Shown piece by piece: positions 18,390-26,574 of a DNA stretch of 64,000 bases. The translations under genes were made by a program, and so were the position numbers. This DNA is from Pseudomonas chlororaphis subsp. chlororaphis (GTDB taxonomy: Bacteria > Pseudomonadota > Gammaproteobacteria > Pseudomonadales > Pseudomonadaceae), in assembly GCF_003945765.1 (NCBI RefSeq), contig NZ_CP027712.1:4650001-4714000 (forward strand). Reading direction: 5' to 3'. The notes beneath the pieces are model-generated. The model was not told the DNA's origin. It was given only the letters and a program-made list of their open reading frames with translations, and searched no databases. The stretch's first letter is position 1; each line of letters starts with the position of its first letter.

Positions 18390-18809
18390 TCACAAGGTTC
18401 GGTCTTTACCCGAGGAGGCGGGAGGATTGATATGGGCAATGAAGCGCTGGAGGATCTCCTGCGTGGCGCCCTGCACCCAGAGAATCTCCTGTAGCGCAGA
18501 GGCGCCAAGGACCACCGGCAATGCCTGTTCGGTACGACCGCCATAGATCATGGCATGGCGGATCTGCGGGTTGCCCTGGCAGAACGCGCCGGCGTCCACC
18601 CCGGCGGCGAACGCCAGCTCGCCGCTGAGCAGCAACAGGTCGAAGTTCTCGAAGGGGTCGCAGGAATAGTGAGTCAGGGTCACCAGTTCGCGGAAAGACT
18701 CCACCACCGCGACGCGGAAATACCCCAGGCCATTCAACAAACGCTGGATGCGCCCACACTGCTCCCGGGACGCATCGGCAATCAGTATTCTCAAGCGTTT
18801 GTTGGGCAT
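18390..18809 (-). CDS. degenerate receiver-domain protein, paralogue of the neighbour
   Basis: A 139-residue protein opening MPNKRLRILIADASREQCGR, aligned residue for residue with the protein at 17544-18023 over the first 50 positions ('LLNGLGYFRVA' against 'VLNQLGYYRIA'). Asp 12 is kept but its acidic partner is Ala 13, and the phosphoacceptor position in 'NFDLLLLSGEL' is Ser 62. 'AGAFCQGNPQIRHAMIYGG' matches 'IVAFCMDNPQIRYVLVYDS' in the neighbour. No output domain follows. Same strand as its paralogue but separated by 366 bases. No function can be assigned; it is included as a real gene because of the paired conservation. Confidence 0.66.
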   Translation of the reverse strand: MPNKRLRILIADASREQCGRIQRLLNGLGYFRVAVVESFRELVTLTHYSCDPFENFDLLLLSGELAFAAGVDAGAFCQGNPQIRHAMIYGGRTEQALPVVLGASALQEILWVQGATQEILQRFIAHINPPASSGKDRTL

Positions 18810-18943
18810 CGGCGTGGCAACTATCGGTTGAACACAGAGGCCCGACAGACTATCCGATGGCCCCTGGCCAACTCTTTAAGACAATTCCCAAAAATTGCCG
18901 CGCACGAGAAATTTCTCCCAGGAAAGCCCCCTGCACGGGCGCT

Positions 18944-19660
18944 TTATTCGGTGGTGCTGGGGCTCCAGAACGCCTGCTCCACCAGGGCCGAGGTGGACAG
19001 ACGCGCCACCAGGGCGTCGAGCTCGTCGCCGTCCACCGAAGTGGTGGCCAGGGTGGCTTCGATCTCCACGTCGTCGTTGCCGAAGGCATGGACATCGATG
19101 TCGCTGGCCGGGTAGTTGCTGCGTTCCAGTTCCGCTTCGAGCAGGGCGAACACGGCCTTCTGCTTGGAGCGATGGGCGATGACATAGACGATGTTGGTGA
19201 CCTCGGCGGAGATCACATCCAGCGGCTGGCGGTTGATGTTGTTGACGATCGGCCGCAGCAGGGTGTTGGCCGCCAGTACGAACAGCGTGCCGAGAAAGGC
19301 CTCGAGAATCAGGTCGGCGCCGGCGCAGGCGCCCACCGCCGCCGAGGCCCAGAGGGTGGCCGCGGTGTTCAGGCCACGAACATTGCCCTCCTCGCGCATG
19401 ATCACCCCGGCGCCGAGAAAACCGATGCCGGACACCACATAGGCCACCACCCGCACCGCGCCCTCGGCGCCGCCGAGGCGGTTGGCCATGTCGACGAAAA
19501 TCGCCGCGCCCACCGCCACCAGCACGTTGGTGCGCAGGCCGGCGGTGCGTTGCCGGTACTGGCGCTCGAAGCCGATCAGGCCACCGAGGATAAAGGCCGC
19601 GCTGAGGCTGACCAGAGTGTCCACCAGGGAGGCCAGGTTAATGTTCTGGAGTGCTTGCAT
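18944..19660 (-). CDS. mgtC: MgtC/SapB family membrane protein
   Basis: A 238-residue protein with about four to five transmembrane helices in the first 150 residues and a soluble C-terminal ACT-like domain (about 160-235). Family marks: 'LGGLIGFERQYRQRTAGLRT', 'GIGFLGAGVIMREEGNVRGL' and 'LNTAATLWASAAVGACAGAD'. MgtC proteins are needed for growth in low Mg2+ and inside host cells, and modulate ATP synthase or cation transporters in some species. The long C-terminal domain is the type seen in MgtC of pathogens rather than short SapB proteins. It is downstream of mgtA on the same strand (182 bases), as in several mgt loci, supporting a joint role in Mg2+ limitation. Confidence 0.88.
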   Translation of the reverse strand: MQALQNINLASLVDTLVSLSAAFILGGLIGFERQYRQRTAGLRTNVLVAVGAAIFVDMANRLGGAEGAVRVVAYVVSGIGFLGAGVIMREEGNVRGLNTAATLWASAAVGACAGADLILEAFLGTLFVLAANTLLRPIVNNINRQPLDVISAEVTNIVYVIAHRSKQKAVFALLEAELERSNYPASDIDVHAFGNDDVEIEATLATTSVDGDELDALVARLSTSALVEQAFWSPSTTE

Positions 19661-19823
19661 GAAGGGAGTCCTTGAGTACGCGGCGTTCGGCTGCCGTTAA
19701 GGATAGGTGCACTTTGCCGGTGCGAGCGGGCGGCGATCCGACAGGTCCGCGATGAGGCCGGCCAGGGTGCCGGGTATCTTGCACCGGCTGGCATTACGAG
19801 CAGATGGCGATTACCGGTTAACC

Positions 19824-19842
19824 CTGTAGCCGCTGCCGCAGC
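19824..19842. repeat. single REP half-element
   Basis: CTGTAGCCGCTGCCGCAGC directly abuts the stop codon of mgtA (TAA on the minus strand, 19843-19845). The inverted partner is not present, so it is a solitary REP of the same GTAGCCGCTGCCG family. Confidence 0.65.
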
Positions 19843-22608
19843 TTATTGCCAGCCGAACCGGCGGATATAAAAGCCCTTCACCGCCTGGGTCAGCGCCATG
19901 TACGCCAGCAGGATCACCGGCAGGAACACGAAGTACAGCGACGGCAGCGCCTGCAGCTTGAAGTAGTGCGCCAGCGGGCCCATGGGCAGGAAGATGCCGA
20001 TGGCCATGATCAACCCGGTCATCACCAGCAGCGGCATGGCCGCGCGGCTTTGCAGGAAGGGGATCTTCGGCGTACGTATCATGTGCACGATCAGGGTCTG
20101 GGTCAGCAACCCGACCACGAACCAGCCGGACTGGAACAGGGTCTGGTGGTCCGGGGTATTGGCGTCGAACACGTACCACATCAGGGCAAAGGTACTGATG
20201 TCGAAGATCGAACTGATCGGCCCGAAAAACAGCATGAAGCGCCCGACGTCCGCCGGCTGCCAGCGCTGCGGACGGGCCAGCATTTCCTCGTCGACGTTGT
20301 CGAACGGAATGGCGATCTGGGAAATGTCGTACAGCAGGTTCTGCACCAGCAGGTGCATCGGCAGCATCGGCAGGAACGGAATGAAGGCGCTGGCCACCAG
20401 CACCGAGAACACGTTGCCGAAGTTCGAGCTGGCGGTCATCTTGATGTACTTGAGCATGTTGGCGAAGGTCCGCCGGCCTTCCAGCACGCCCTCCTCCAGC
20501 ACCATCAGGCTTTTCTCCAGGAGGATGATGTCCGCCGCTTCCTTGGCGATGTCCACGGCGCTGTCCACCGAAATGCCGATGTCCGCGGTGCGCAGCGCCG
20601 GCGCGTCGTTGATGCCGTCGCCCATGAAGCCGACCACATGGCCGTTGCCCTTGAGCAGGCGGACGATGCGTTCCTTGTGCGAGGGCGTGAGCCGGGCGAA
20701 GACGTTGGTGGTTTCCACGGCCTTGGCCAGCTGCGTATCGCTCATGCGCTCGATGTCGTTGCCCAGCAGCAGGCCCTGTTGTTCCAGGCCGACTTCGCGG
20801 CAGATCTTCGCCGTCACCAACTCGTTGTCGCCGGTCAGCACCTTCACCGCCACGCCATGGGCGGCCAGGGCCTGGAGGGCCGGCGCGGTGCTTTCCTTGG
20901 GCGGGTCTAGGAATGCCACGTAACCGATCAGGGTCAGCCCCTGCTCGTCCGCCAGGCTGTAGCTGTCGCGGCCCCGGGGCATCGGCCGGGCGGCCACGGC
21001 CACCACCCGCAGGCCTTCGCCATTGAATTGGGCGGTGACCTGGCGGATTCGTGCCAGCAGCTCGTCGCTGAGCATTTCCTCGGCGGCGCCATGACGCACC
21101 CGGGTGCACACCGCCAGCACCTCCTCCACCGCGCCCTTGCAGATCAGCAGGTGCGCACGCTCCTTCTCGGCCACCACCACCGACATGCGCCGCCGGTTGA
21201 AATCGAAGGGAATCTCGTCGACCTTCTGGAACGCCGTGCCGACCCTCAGCTCGCGGTGCACTTCGACGTGCTCCAGCACCGCCACGTCCAGCAGGTTCTT
21301 CAGGCCGGTCTGGTAGTAGCTGTTCAGGTAGGCCATTTCCAGCACGTCGTCGGACTCCTCGCCCCAGACATCCACATGCCGGGCGAGGAAGATCTTGTCC
21401 TGGGTCAGGGTGCCGGTCTTGTCGGTGCACAGCACGTCCATGGCGCCGAAGTTCTGGATCGCGTCCAGGCGCTTGACGATGACTTTCTTGCGCGACAGGA
21501 ACACCGCGCCCTTGGCCAGGGTCGAGGTGACGATCATCGGCAGCATTTCCGGGGTCAGGCCCACGGCGATCGACAGCGCGAACAGCAGCGCCTCCATCCA
21601 GTCGCCCTTGGTGAAGCCGTTGATGAACAGCACCAGCGGCGCCATGACGAACATGAAGCGGATCAGCAGCCAGCTGACCTTGTTCACCCCGTTCTGGAAC
21701 GAAGTCGGCGCCCGGTCGGTGGCCCCGACCCGCTGCGCCAGGGCGCCGAAATAGGTGGCGTTGCCAGTGCTCAGAACCAGCGCGGTGGCCGCGCCGGACA
21801 CCACGTTGGTGCCCATGAACAGGATATTGTCCAGCTCCAGCGGATTGAGGGTGGCGGCGTCCTGCTGGCGCGGGAATTTCTCCACCGGCATCGATTCGCC
21901 GGTCATCGCCGCCTGGCTGACGAACAGGTCCTTGGCGCTGAGCACCCGGCAATCGGCGGGGATCATGTCGCCGGCCGAGAGCTGGATCAGGTCGCCCGGC
22001 ACCAGTTGCCGGATCGGCAGTTCCAGGCGTTGCTGGCCCTGGCTGGCCACCGCCGCGCCATGCAGCCGGGCAAACACCGACGGCGCGACGTCGACCACGT
22101 TGCGCCGCAGCACGGTGGCGGTGTTGCTGACCATTGCCTTGAGGGCATCGGCGGCCTTGTTCGACTTGGCCTCCTGCCAGAAGCGCAGCAGCGTGGAGAG
22201 CACCACCATGGAAAAAATCACCGTGGCCGCCTTCATGTCTTCGGTCAGCCAGGAGATCACCGCCAGCAGGGTCAGCAGCAGGTTGAAGGGGTTCTTGTAG
22301 CAATGCCACAGGTGCGTCCACCACGGCAGCGGCTGCTCGTGCTCGACCTCGTTGAGGCCATGCTGCTCGCGCAGGGCCTGGGCCTCGGCCTCGCTCAGGC
22401 CATCGGTGTGGCTGCCGAGGCGTTGCAGCAGGTCCGTGGCATCGTCGTTGGCCGCGGTCACCAGGGTGTGCGCGAGGCTCGGTGGCAGGTCGCGGCTGAC
22501 GCTGGCGTCGCTGAAGCTCTCCAGCAAGGCCAGGCGGCGAAAGTGCCGGGCAAAGTGCCGGGTCCGCAGGAAGCCGGCAAAAAACTCTTTGAGCAGGGTG
22601 AGATTCAT
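19843..22608 (-). CDS. mgtA: MgtA/MgtB Mg2+-transporting P-type ATPase
   Basis: A 921-residue P3B-type ATPase for Mg2+ import. In order: N-terminal cation-ATPase region ('EVEHEQPLPWWTHLWHCYKN'), actuator motif with 'AAMTGESMPVEKFPRQ', the phosphorylation site 'DVLCTDKTGTLTQDK', the nucleotide-binding domain, the hinge 'VVGFMGDGINDAPALRTADI', and a C-terminal bundle of about six membrane helices. About ten membrane segments in total, normal for the family. I chose the ATG at 22608 (MNLTLLKEFF); an in-frame start at 22644 is less likely. It is upstream of mgtC. Expression in other bacteria is governed by PhoPQ and leader RNA; no such leader can be proven here. Confidence 0.94.
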   Translation of the reverse strand: MNLTLLKEFFAGFLRTRHFARHFRRLALLESFSDASVSRDLPPSLAHTLVTAANDDATDLLQRLGSHTDGLSEAEAQALREQHGLNEVEHEQPLPWWTHLWHCYKNPFNLLLTLLAVISWLTEDMKAATVIFSMVVLSTLLRFWQEAKSNKAADALKAMVSNTATVLRRNVVDVAPSVFARLHGAAVASQGQQRLELPIRQLVPGDLIQLSAGDMIPADCRVLSAKDLFVSQAAMTGESMPVEKFPRQQDAATLNPLELDNILFMGTNVVSGAATALVLSTGNATYFGALAQRVGATDRAPTSFQNGVNKVSWLLIRFMFVMAPLVLFINGFTKGDWMEALLFALSIAVGLTPEMLPMIVTSTLAKGAVFLSRKKVIVKRLDAIQNFGAMDVLCTDKTGTLTQDKIFLARHVDVWGEESDDVLEMAYLNSYYQTGLKNLLDVAVLEHVEVHRELRVGTAFQKVDEIPFDFNRRRMSVVVAEKERAHLLICKGAVEEVLAVCTRVRHGAAEEMLSDELLARIRQVTAQFNGEGLRVVAVAARPMPRGRDSYSLADEQGLTLIGYVAFLDPPKESTAPALQALAAHGVAVKVLTGDNELVTAKICREVGLEQQGLLLGNDIERMSDTQLAKAVETTNVFARLTPSHKERIVRLLKGNGHVVGFMGDGINDAPALRTADIGISVDSAVDIAKEAADIILLEKSLMVLEEGVLEGRRTFANMLKYIKMTASSNFGNVFSVLVASAFIPFLPMLPMHLLVQNLLYDISQIAIPFDNVDEEMLARPQRWQPADVGRFMLFFGPISSIFDISTFALMWYVFDANTPDHQTLFQSGWFVVGLLTQTLIVHMIRTPKIPFLQSRAAMPLLVMTGLIMAIGIFLPMGPLAHYFKLQALPSLYFVFLPVILLAYMALTQAVKGFYIRRFGWQ

Positions 22609-23074
22609 GGTGTGTCCCCTAACGGTCGGCGCCGGGAAACTCACAGCCAGGTCTGGTTCGCCGGCCGCGCAAACAGGCGCAGCCGTAGCGCGGCGATGCG
22701 CCAGGCATCACCCACTGTTGCAGTGTCGATGAGAAGGACATCGGGAACGGGCCCTGAAGGCCACGATCGGGAAGCCGCCGCTCGCTGTCATGGCGAGACA
22801 ACGGCACACAAGGCGGGCGCGTTATCTTGCCGGGAAGGTGCCGGTTAGCGAAACCGGCCGACTACTGTCGCTCGAACAAGTACCCACTGTGGGTCTCCGC
22901 TTGATGGAAAACGCGCGCAGCTTACGCCGCGGTTTTTGCAGAGTAAATCGGCGGCAAGGCGCTGACGGGGGAATCGAAAAGTTCTTCAGCGAAGGTTCAG
23001 GAAGGGTCGTCGGCGGGCGCTCGACCAGGGGAGATAACAGCGGGAATTTGCGGGGTGTAGAGCGGTCAGGAATG
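22609..23074. other. non-coding interval upstream of mgtA
   Basis: 466 bases without a convincing gene, between the end of pvdA and the start of mgtA. It must hold the mgtA promoter and a long 5' leader. Two small perfect inverted repeats are visible: GCCGGTT/AACCGGC (22840-22858) and ACCCAC-T-GTGGGT (22882-22894). Whether these belong to a Mg2+-responsive leader is not determinable by eye. Confidence 0.5.
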
Positions 23075-23108
23075 GGGCCCGAACGTTCAACACTGAACTA
23101 TCGGGCCC
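23075..23108 (-). terminator. hairpin after pvdA, possible terminator
   Basis: GGGCCCGA (23075-23082) and TCGGGCCC (23101-23108) form a perfect outer 8-bp stem, with an inner GTTCA/TGAAC pair. It lies 11 bases beyond the pvdA stop codon. No T-run follows on the minus strand, so it may act with Rho or protect the transcript's 3' end. Confidence 0.55.
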
Positions 23109-23119
23109 GGCGACCTCTG

Positions 23120-24454
23120 TCAGCTGGCGGTGGCCAGCAGCAGGTCGCGCACCGAACGGCTGTGGCGGCCTTTGTCGTGCTCGTACAGCGAGGCGGCGAT
23201 TTCCTCGGCGCGGATCGGCAGCACCGACAGCAAGGTATCGCTCAGGCCGTGGCTGGCCTGGCTGAAGCCCTGGGTGTAGATGCCGGCCTTGCAGCGCTCG
23301 TCGGTGATGAGCCGATAGTTGCGGTCCACTTCGAAGTCGCCCAGGTAGGCTTCCAGCGGCGCCAGCAACGCACGGTGAGTCTGGCGCTCGTAGCCGGTGG
23401 CCAGGATCACCGCGTCGTAGTGGCCGGTGCTCAGCTCGCCAGTGGAGGTGTTGCGCAGCACCAGTTCGACGCCCTGGGCGGTGGCGCTAGCTTTTTCCAC
23501 GGTGGTCAGGGTGCGGAAGGCATGGCGCGCGATGCCGGAGACTTTCTGCCGGTAGAGAATCCCGTAGATGCGTTCGATCAGGTCGACATCCACCACCGAG
23601 TAGTTGGTGTTCTGGTACTCGTGGACCAGGCGCTCGCGCTCGCCGCTCGGCTGCTGGAACACCAGGTCGGTGAAGGCCGGCGAGAACACTTCGTTGACGA
23701 ACGGGCTGTCGTCCGCCGGCTTCAGTGCCGAACCGCGGACCAGCATGTCCACCTGTACCGAAGGGAAGCTGTCGTTGAGGTCGATAAAGGCCTCGGCGGC
23801 GCTCTGCCCGCCACCGATGATCGCCACGTTCATCGGCTGGCCGCTGGCGCACGGCTGGCTGGCCATGCGTTCCAGGTAATGCGCGTGGTGGAACACCCGG
23901 CCGTCGTCCTTGAGCGCCTTGAAGGTGTCCGGGATCAGTGGCGTGCCGCCAGGGCTGACCACCACCGAACGGCTGGTGCGGACAAACTCCTGGCCCTGGC
24001 TGTCGCGGGAAATCACCCGCAGCGCCTCGACCTGCTGGTTGTGCAGCACCGGCTCGATGGCCAGTACTTCTTCACCGTAGCGGCTCTGTTCCTGGAAGTG
24101 CCCGGCGACCCAGCGCAGGTAATCGTTGAACTCCATGCGGCACGGATAGAAGGTGCCCAGGTTGATGAAGTCCACCAGGCGGCCGTGGTGCTTGAGGTAG
24201 TTGACGAAGGAGTACGGGCTGGTCGGGTTGCGCAGGGTCACCAGGTCCTTGAGAAAGGAAATCTGCAGGTCGCTCTGGGCCACCAGCGTGTTGCCGTGCC
24301 AGCGGTAGTCGGCCTGCTTGTCGAGAAACAGCGCGTCCAGCGGACCCTGAATCTGGCCACGTTCTTCCAGCGCGATAGCCAGCGCCAGGTTCGAGGGGCC
24401 GAAACCGATACCGATCAGGTCGTGAACGATGGTCGATGCAATTGCCTGTGTCAT
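23120..24454 (-). CDS. pvdA: PvdA, L-ornithine N5-monooxygenase
   Basis: A 444-residue flavoprotein that hydroxylates the side-chain nitrogen of L-ornithine using FAD, NADPH and O2, the first step toward formyl-hydroxyornithine. Motifs: the FAD-binding 'DLIGIGFGPSNLALAIALEE', the NADPH-binding 'NVAIIGGGQSAAEAFIDLND', and the C-terminal 'DAVILATGYERQTHRAL'. Length is usual for PvdA/SidA enzymes. It probably associates with the inner face of the membrane with the NRPSs, as described for PvdA. A PvdS-type promoter box lies about 100 bases upstream (24551-24574). The upstream gene is the FpvI-like sigma factor on the same strand, and a hairpin follows the stop codon. Confidence 0.96.
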   Translation of the reverse strand: MTQAIASTIVHDLIGIGFGPSNLALAIALEERGQIQGPLDALFLDKQADYRWHGNTLVAQSDLQISFLKDLVTLRNPTSPYSFVNYLKHHGRLVDFINLGTFYPCRMEFNDYLRWVAGHFQEQSRYGEEVLAIEPVLHNQQVEALRVISRDSQGQEFVRTSRSVVVSPGGTPLIPDTFKALKDDGRVFHHAHYLERMASQPCASGQPMNVAIIGGGQSAAEAFIDLNDSFPSVQVDMLVRGSALKPADDSPFVNEVFSPAFTDLVFQQPSGERERLVHEYQNTNYSVVDVDLIERIYGILYRQKVSGIARHAFRTLTTVEKASATAQGVELVLRNTSTGELSTGHYDAVILATGYERQTHRALLAPLEAYLGDFEVDRNYRLITDERCKAGIYTQGFSQASHGLSDTLLSVLPIRAEEIAASLYEHDKGRHSRSVRDLLLATAS

Positions 24455-24550
24455 TTCCAGTGTCCTCTGGATAAATCCCTCAACGCGGGGAGAAATCGAC
24501 GGTGACCTGATCGGCCCATGGCGAGGCAGCAGGTCGTCTGTTGAGTAGGA

Positions 24551-24574
24551 ACGAGGACAGTGAAAAAAAATTTA
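24551..24574 (-). promoter_or_regulatory. PvdS-dependent promoter (IS box) of pvdA
   Basis: On the minus strand TAAAT (24570-24574), exactly 16 bases, then CGT (24551-24553), the iron-starvation box recognised by the ECF sigma factor PvdS in fluorescent pseudomonads. It begins 11 bases after the sigma-factor stop codon and is oriented toward pvdA. Confidence 0.85.
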
Positions 24575-24585
24575 ACAAAGAAGGA

Positions 24586-25068
24586 TCAATGGGCGTCCCA
24601 CTGCCGGACCCGCACCCGGCAATGTTTCATCGCATTGACGATGTGCTTCTCCACCAGGCTGCGGGAAATCCCCAGGCGCTCGGCGATCTCGGGGTGGGAC
24701 AGGCCTTCGAGCTTGCGCAGCAGGAAACTTTCCCGGCACAGCGCCGGCAGCTCCGCCAGCGCCCGTTGCAGCATGTCCAGGCGCTGGCCGTGGTCGATGC
24801 TGGTGTGTGGCGAGGGGCTGAAGAAGCGCTCTTCATTGTCCAGCACATCCAGGGATTCGACCTGGCGCAAGGCGTTGCGCCGATGGCCGTCGATCACCAG
24901 GTTCAGCGCCGTGCGGTAGAGGAAGGCCCGCGGTTGCTCGATCGGCGTGTCGCTGGAACGCTCCAGCACCCGCACATAAGCGTCATGCACCACATCTTCG
25001 GCCACCTGCAGGTTGCCCAGCTTGGCGTTGAGGAAACACACCAGCTCGCGATAGTAGTTTTCCAACAT
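24586..25068 (-). CDS. fpvI: FpvI-like ECF sigma factor (iron-starvation type)
   Basis: A 160-residue ECF sigma-70 factor. Region 2 is 'NYYRELVCFLNAKLGNLQVA' with 'EDVVHDAYVRVLER', and region 4 is 'LPALCRESFLLRKLEGLSHP' with 'EIAERLGISRSLVEKHIVNA'. It has FecI-like rather than PvdS-like sequence, and its place next to pvdA and pvdRT-opmQ matches FpvI, which drives transcription of the ferripyoverdine receptor gene fpvA. I use the ATG at 25068, giving the 159-160 residues usual for FpvI; the longer frame to 25182 would run into a Fur-like box. Its partner anti-sigma FpvR is not found beside it, unlike PAO1. Iron repression by Fur is likely. Confidence 0.85.
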   Translation of the reverse strand: MLENYYRELVCFLNAKLGNLQVAEDVVHDAYVRVLERSSDTPIEQPRAFLYRTALNLVIDGHRRNALRQVESLDVLDNEERFFSPSPHTSIDHGQRLDMLQRALAELPALCRESFLLRKLEGLSHPEIAERLGISRSLVEKHIVNAMKHCRVRVRQWDAH

Positions 25069-25166
25069 GACTCCCGACCGCGATACGCGGCTTTTGTCCT
25101 TGAGCACGACTGGCACTCCGCCCCTGGGCGGGCGATTCGATGATGGCAGTTTAGAAGTGGCGTAAT

Positions 25167-25181
25167 TTATAGTAATTCTCA
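25167..25181 (-). promoter_or_regulatory. Fur box upstream of fpvI
   Basis: On the minus strand TGAGAAT-T-ACTATAA, a 7-1-7 element with 11 of 14 matches to the Fur core TGATAAT-N-ATTATCA. It lies about 100 bases before the chosen fpvI start. It would repress the sigma gene when iron is plentiful. Confidence 0.6.
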
Positions 25182-25270
25182 TATAGATTTAAAGTGCTGT
25201 GTCGATTCGCCAGTTTTATTTTCGTCGCCTAACCTGTAACCCCGCACCTGTAACGCCATGTGTCATGACT

Positions 25271-25294
25271 TAAATTCCCTCCGGCGCTTCTCGT
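25271..25294 (+). promoter_or_regulatory. PvdS-dependent promoter (IS box) of pvdR-pvdT-opmQ
   Basis: TAAAT (25271-25275), 16 bases, then CGT (25292-25294) on the plus strand, 107 bases before the pvdR ATG. An exact match to the TAAAT-N16-CGT pattern. Confidence 0.82.
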
Positions 25295-25401
25295 CTACCT
25301 GACAGCTCCCCGTATCTGTCGCTCTGGCGACAGCCTCCAGCCCTGCCCACCCCCTGGGCCAGGCCGGACGACGGGCCGACTTCCATTGGCCGGAACCCTG
25401 C

Positions 25402-26574
25402 ATGAAACGTCCCCGTCATACCCGACGCGCCCTGCTTGTCACCCTGTGTCTGATTCCTGTCGTTGCCTTCGCCGCCTGGCAGTTCCTGCCGCCGGGGCGC
25501 GACCAGCTCGCCACCGTACAAGTCAGCCGCGGCACCATCGAAAGCAGCGTGACCGCCCTGGGCACCCTGCAACCGCGGCGTTACGTGGATGTCGGCGCCC
25601 AGGCGTCCGGGCAGATCCGCAAGATCCACGTCGAGGCCGGCGACCCGGTCAAGGAAGGCCAGCTGCTGGTGGAGATCGACCCCGCCACCCAGCAGGCCAA
25701 GCTCGATGCCAGCCGCTTCTCCATCGAGAACCTGCAGGCCCAGCTGCAAGAGCAGCGGGCGCAGAACGAGCTGGCCCGGCAGAAGTACCAGCGCCAGCAG
25801 AACCTCGCCGCCGGCGGCGCGACCCGCGACGAAGACGTGCAGACCGCCCGCGCCGAACTCAAGGCCACCCAGGCGCGGATCGACATGTTCCAGGCGCAGA
25901 TCCGCCAGGCCCAGGCCAGCCTGCGCAGTGACCAGGCCGAGCTGGGCTATACGCGGATCTACGCGCCGATGTCCGGCACCGTGGTCGCGGTGGACGCCCG
26001 CGAAGGCCAGACCCTCAACGCCCAGCAACAGACGCCGTTGATCCTGCGCATCGCCCGGCTGTCGCCGATGACCGTCTGGGCCGAGGTCTCCGAAGCCGAT
26101 ATCGGCCACGTCAAGCCGGGCATGACCGCCTACTTCACCACCTTGAGCGGCGGCGCCCGGCGCTGGACCAGCACCGTGCGGCAGATCCTGCCGATCCCGC
26201 CCAAGCCGCTGAACGAAAGCAGCCAGGGCAGCGGCAGCCCCAACAGTTCGAGCAAGAGCGGCAGCGGCCGGGTGGTGCTCTACACCGTGCTGCTGGATGT
26301 GGATAACGCCGACAACGCGCTGATGGCCGAGATGACCACCCAGGTGTTTTTTGTCGCCGAGCGCGCGCAGGACGTTCTCACCGCGCCGATCGCCGCCCTG
26401 CAGGGCAGCACCGAGAGCGGCGTCCAGCTGGCCCGGGTGGTGGCGAAAAACGGCTCGATCGAGGAGCGCAAGGTACGGGTCGGCATCAGCGACCGCTTGC
26501 ACATCCAGGTCCTGGACGGCCTCGCCGAAGGCGATCACTTGCTGATCGGTCCCGCGCAAAGCAGCGGAGGCTGA
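25402..26574 (+). CDS. pvdR: PvdR, periplasmic adaptor subunit of the PvdRT-OpmQ efflux pump
   Basis: A 390-residue MacA/HlyD-type membrane-fusion protein. One N-terminal membrane anchor ('LLVTLCLIPVVAFAAWQFLP', about residues 11-30) is followed by a lipoyl half-motif ('GAQASGQIRKIHVEAGDPVK'), a long coiled-coil hairpin (about 95-185), the second lipoyl half ('GYTRIYAPMSGTVVAVDARE') and beta-barrel domains. A low-complexity Ser/Gly stretch lies near residue 280 ('SSQGSGSPNSSSKSGSG'). It bridges PvdT and OpmQ to recycle or secrete pyoverdine. The stop codon is directly followed by the pvdT ATG (TGA-ATG). Confidence 0.93.
   Translation: MKRPRHTRRALLVTLCLIPVVAFAAWQFLPPGRDQLATVQVSRGTIESSVTALGTLQPRRYVDVGAQASGQIRKIHVEAGDPVKEGQLLVEIDPATQQAKLDASRFSIENLQAQLQEQRAQNELARQKYQRQQNLAAGGATRDEDVQTARAELKATQARIDMFQAQIRQAQASLRSDQAELGYTRIYAPMSGTVVAVDAREGQTLNAQQQTPLILRIARLSPMTVWAEVSEADIGHVKPGMTAYFTTLSGGARRWTSTVRQILPIPPKPLNESSQGSGSPNSSSKSGSGRVVLYTVLLDVDNADNALMAEMTTQVFFVAERAQDVLTAPIAALQGSTESGVQLARVVAKNGSIEERKVRVGISDRLHIQVLDGLAEGDHLLIGPAQSSGG

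Noticed and set aside
24586..25182. Sigma gene as pvdS, or with the longer start at 25182
   Set aside because: Its sequence does not resemble PvdS as I remember it and fits FpvI/FecI-type factors. The longer start would place the Fur-like box inside the coding region.
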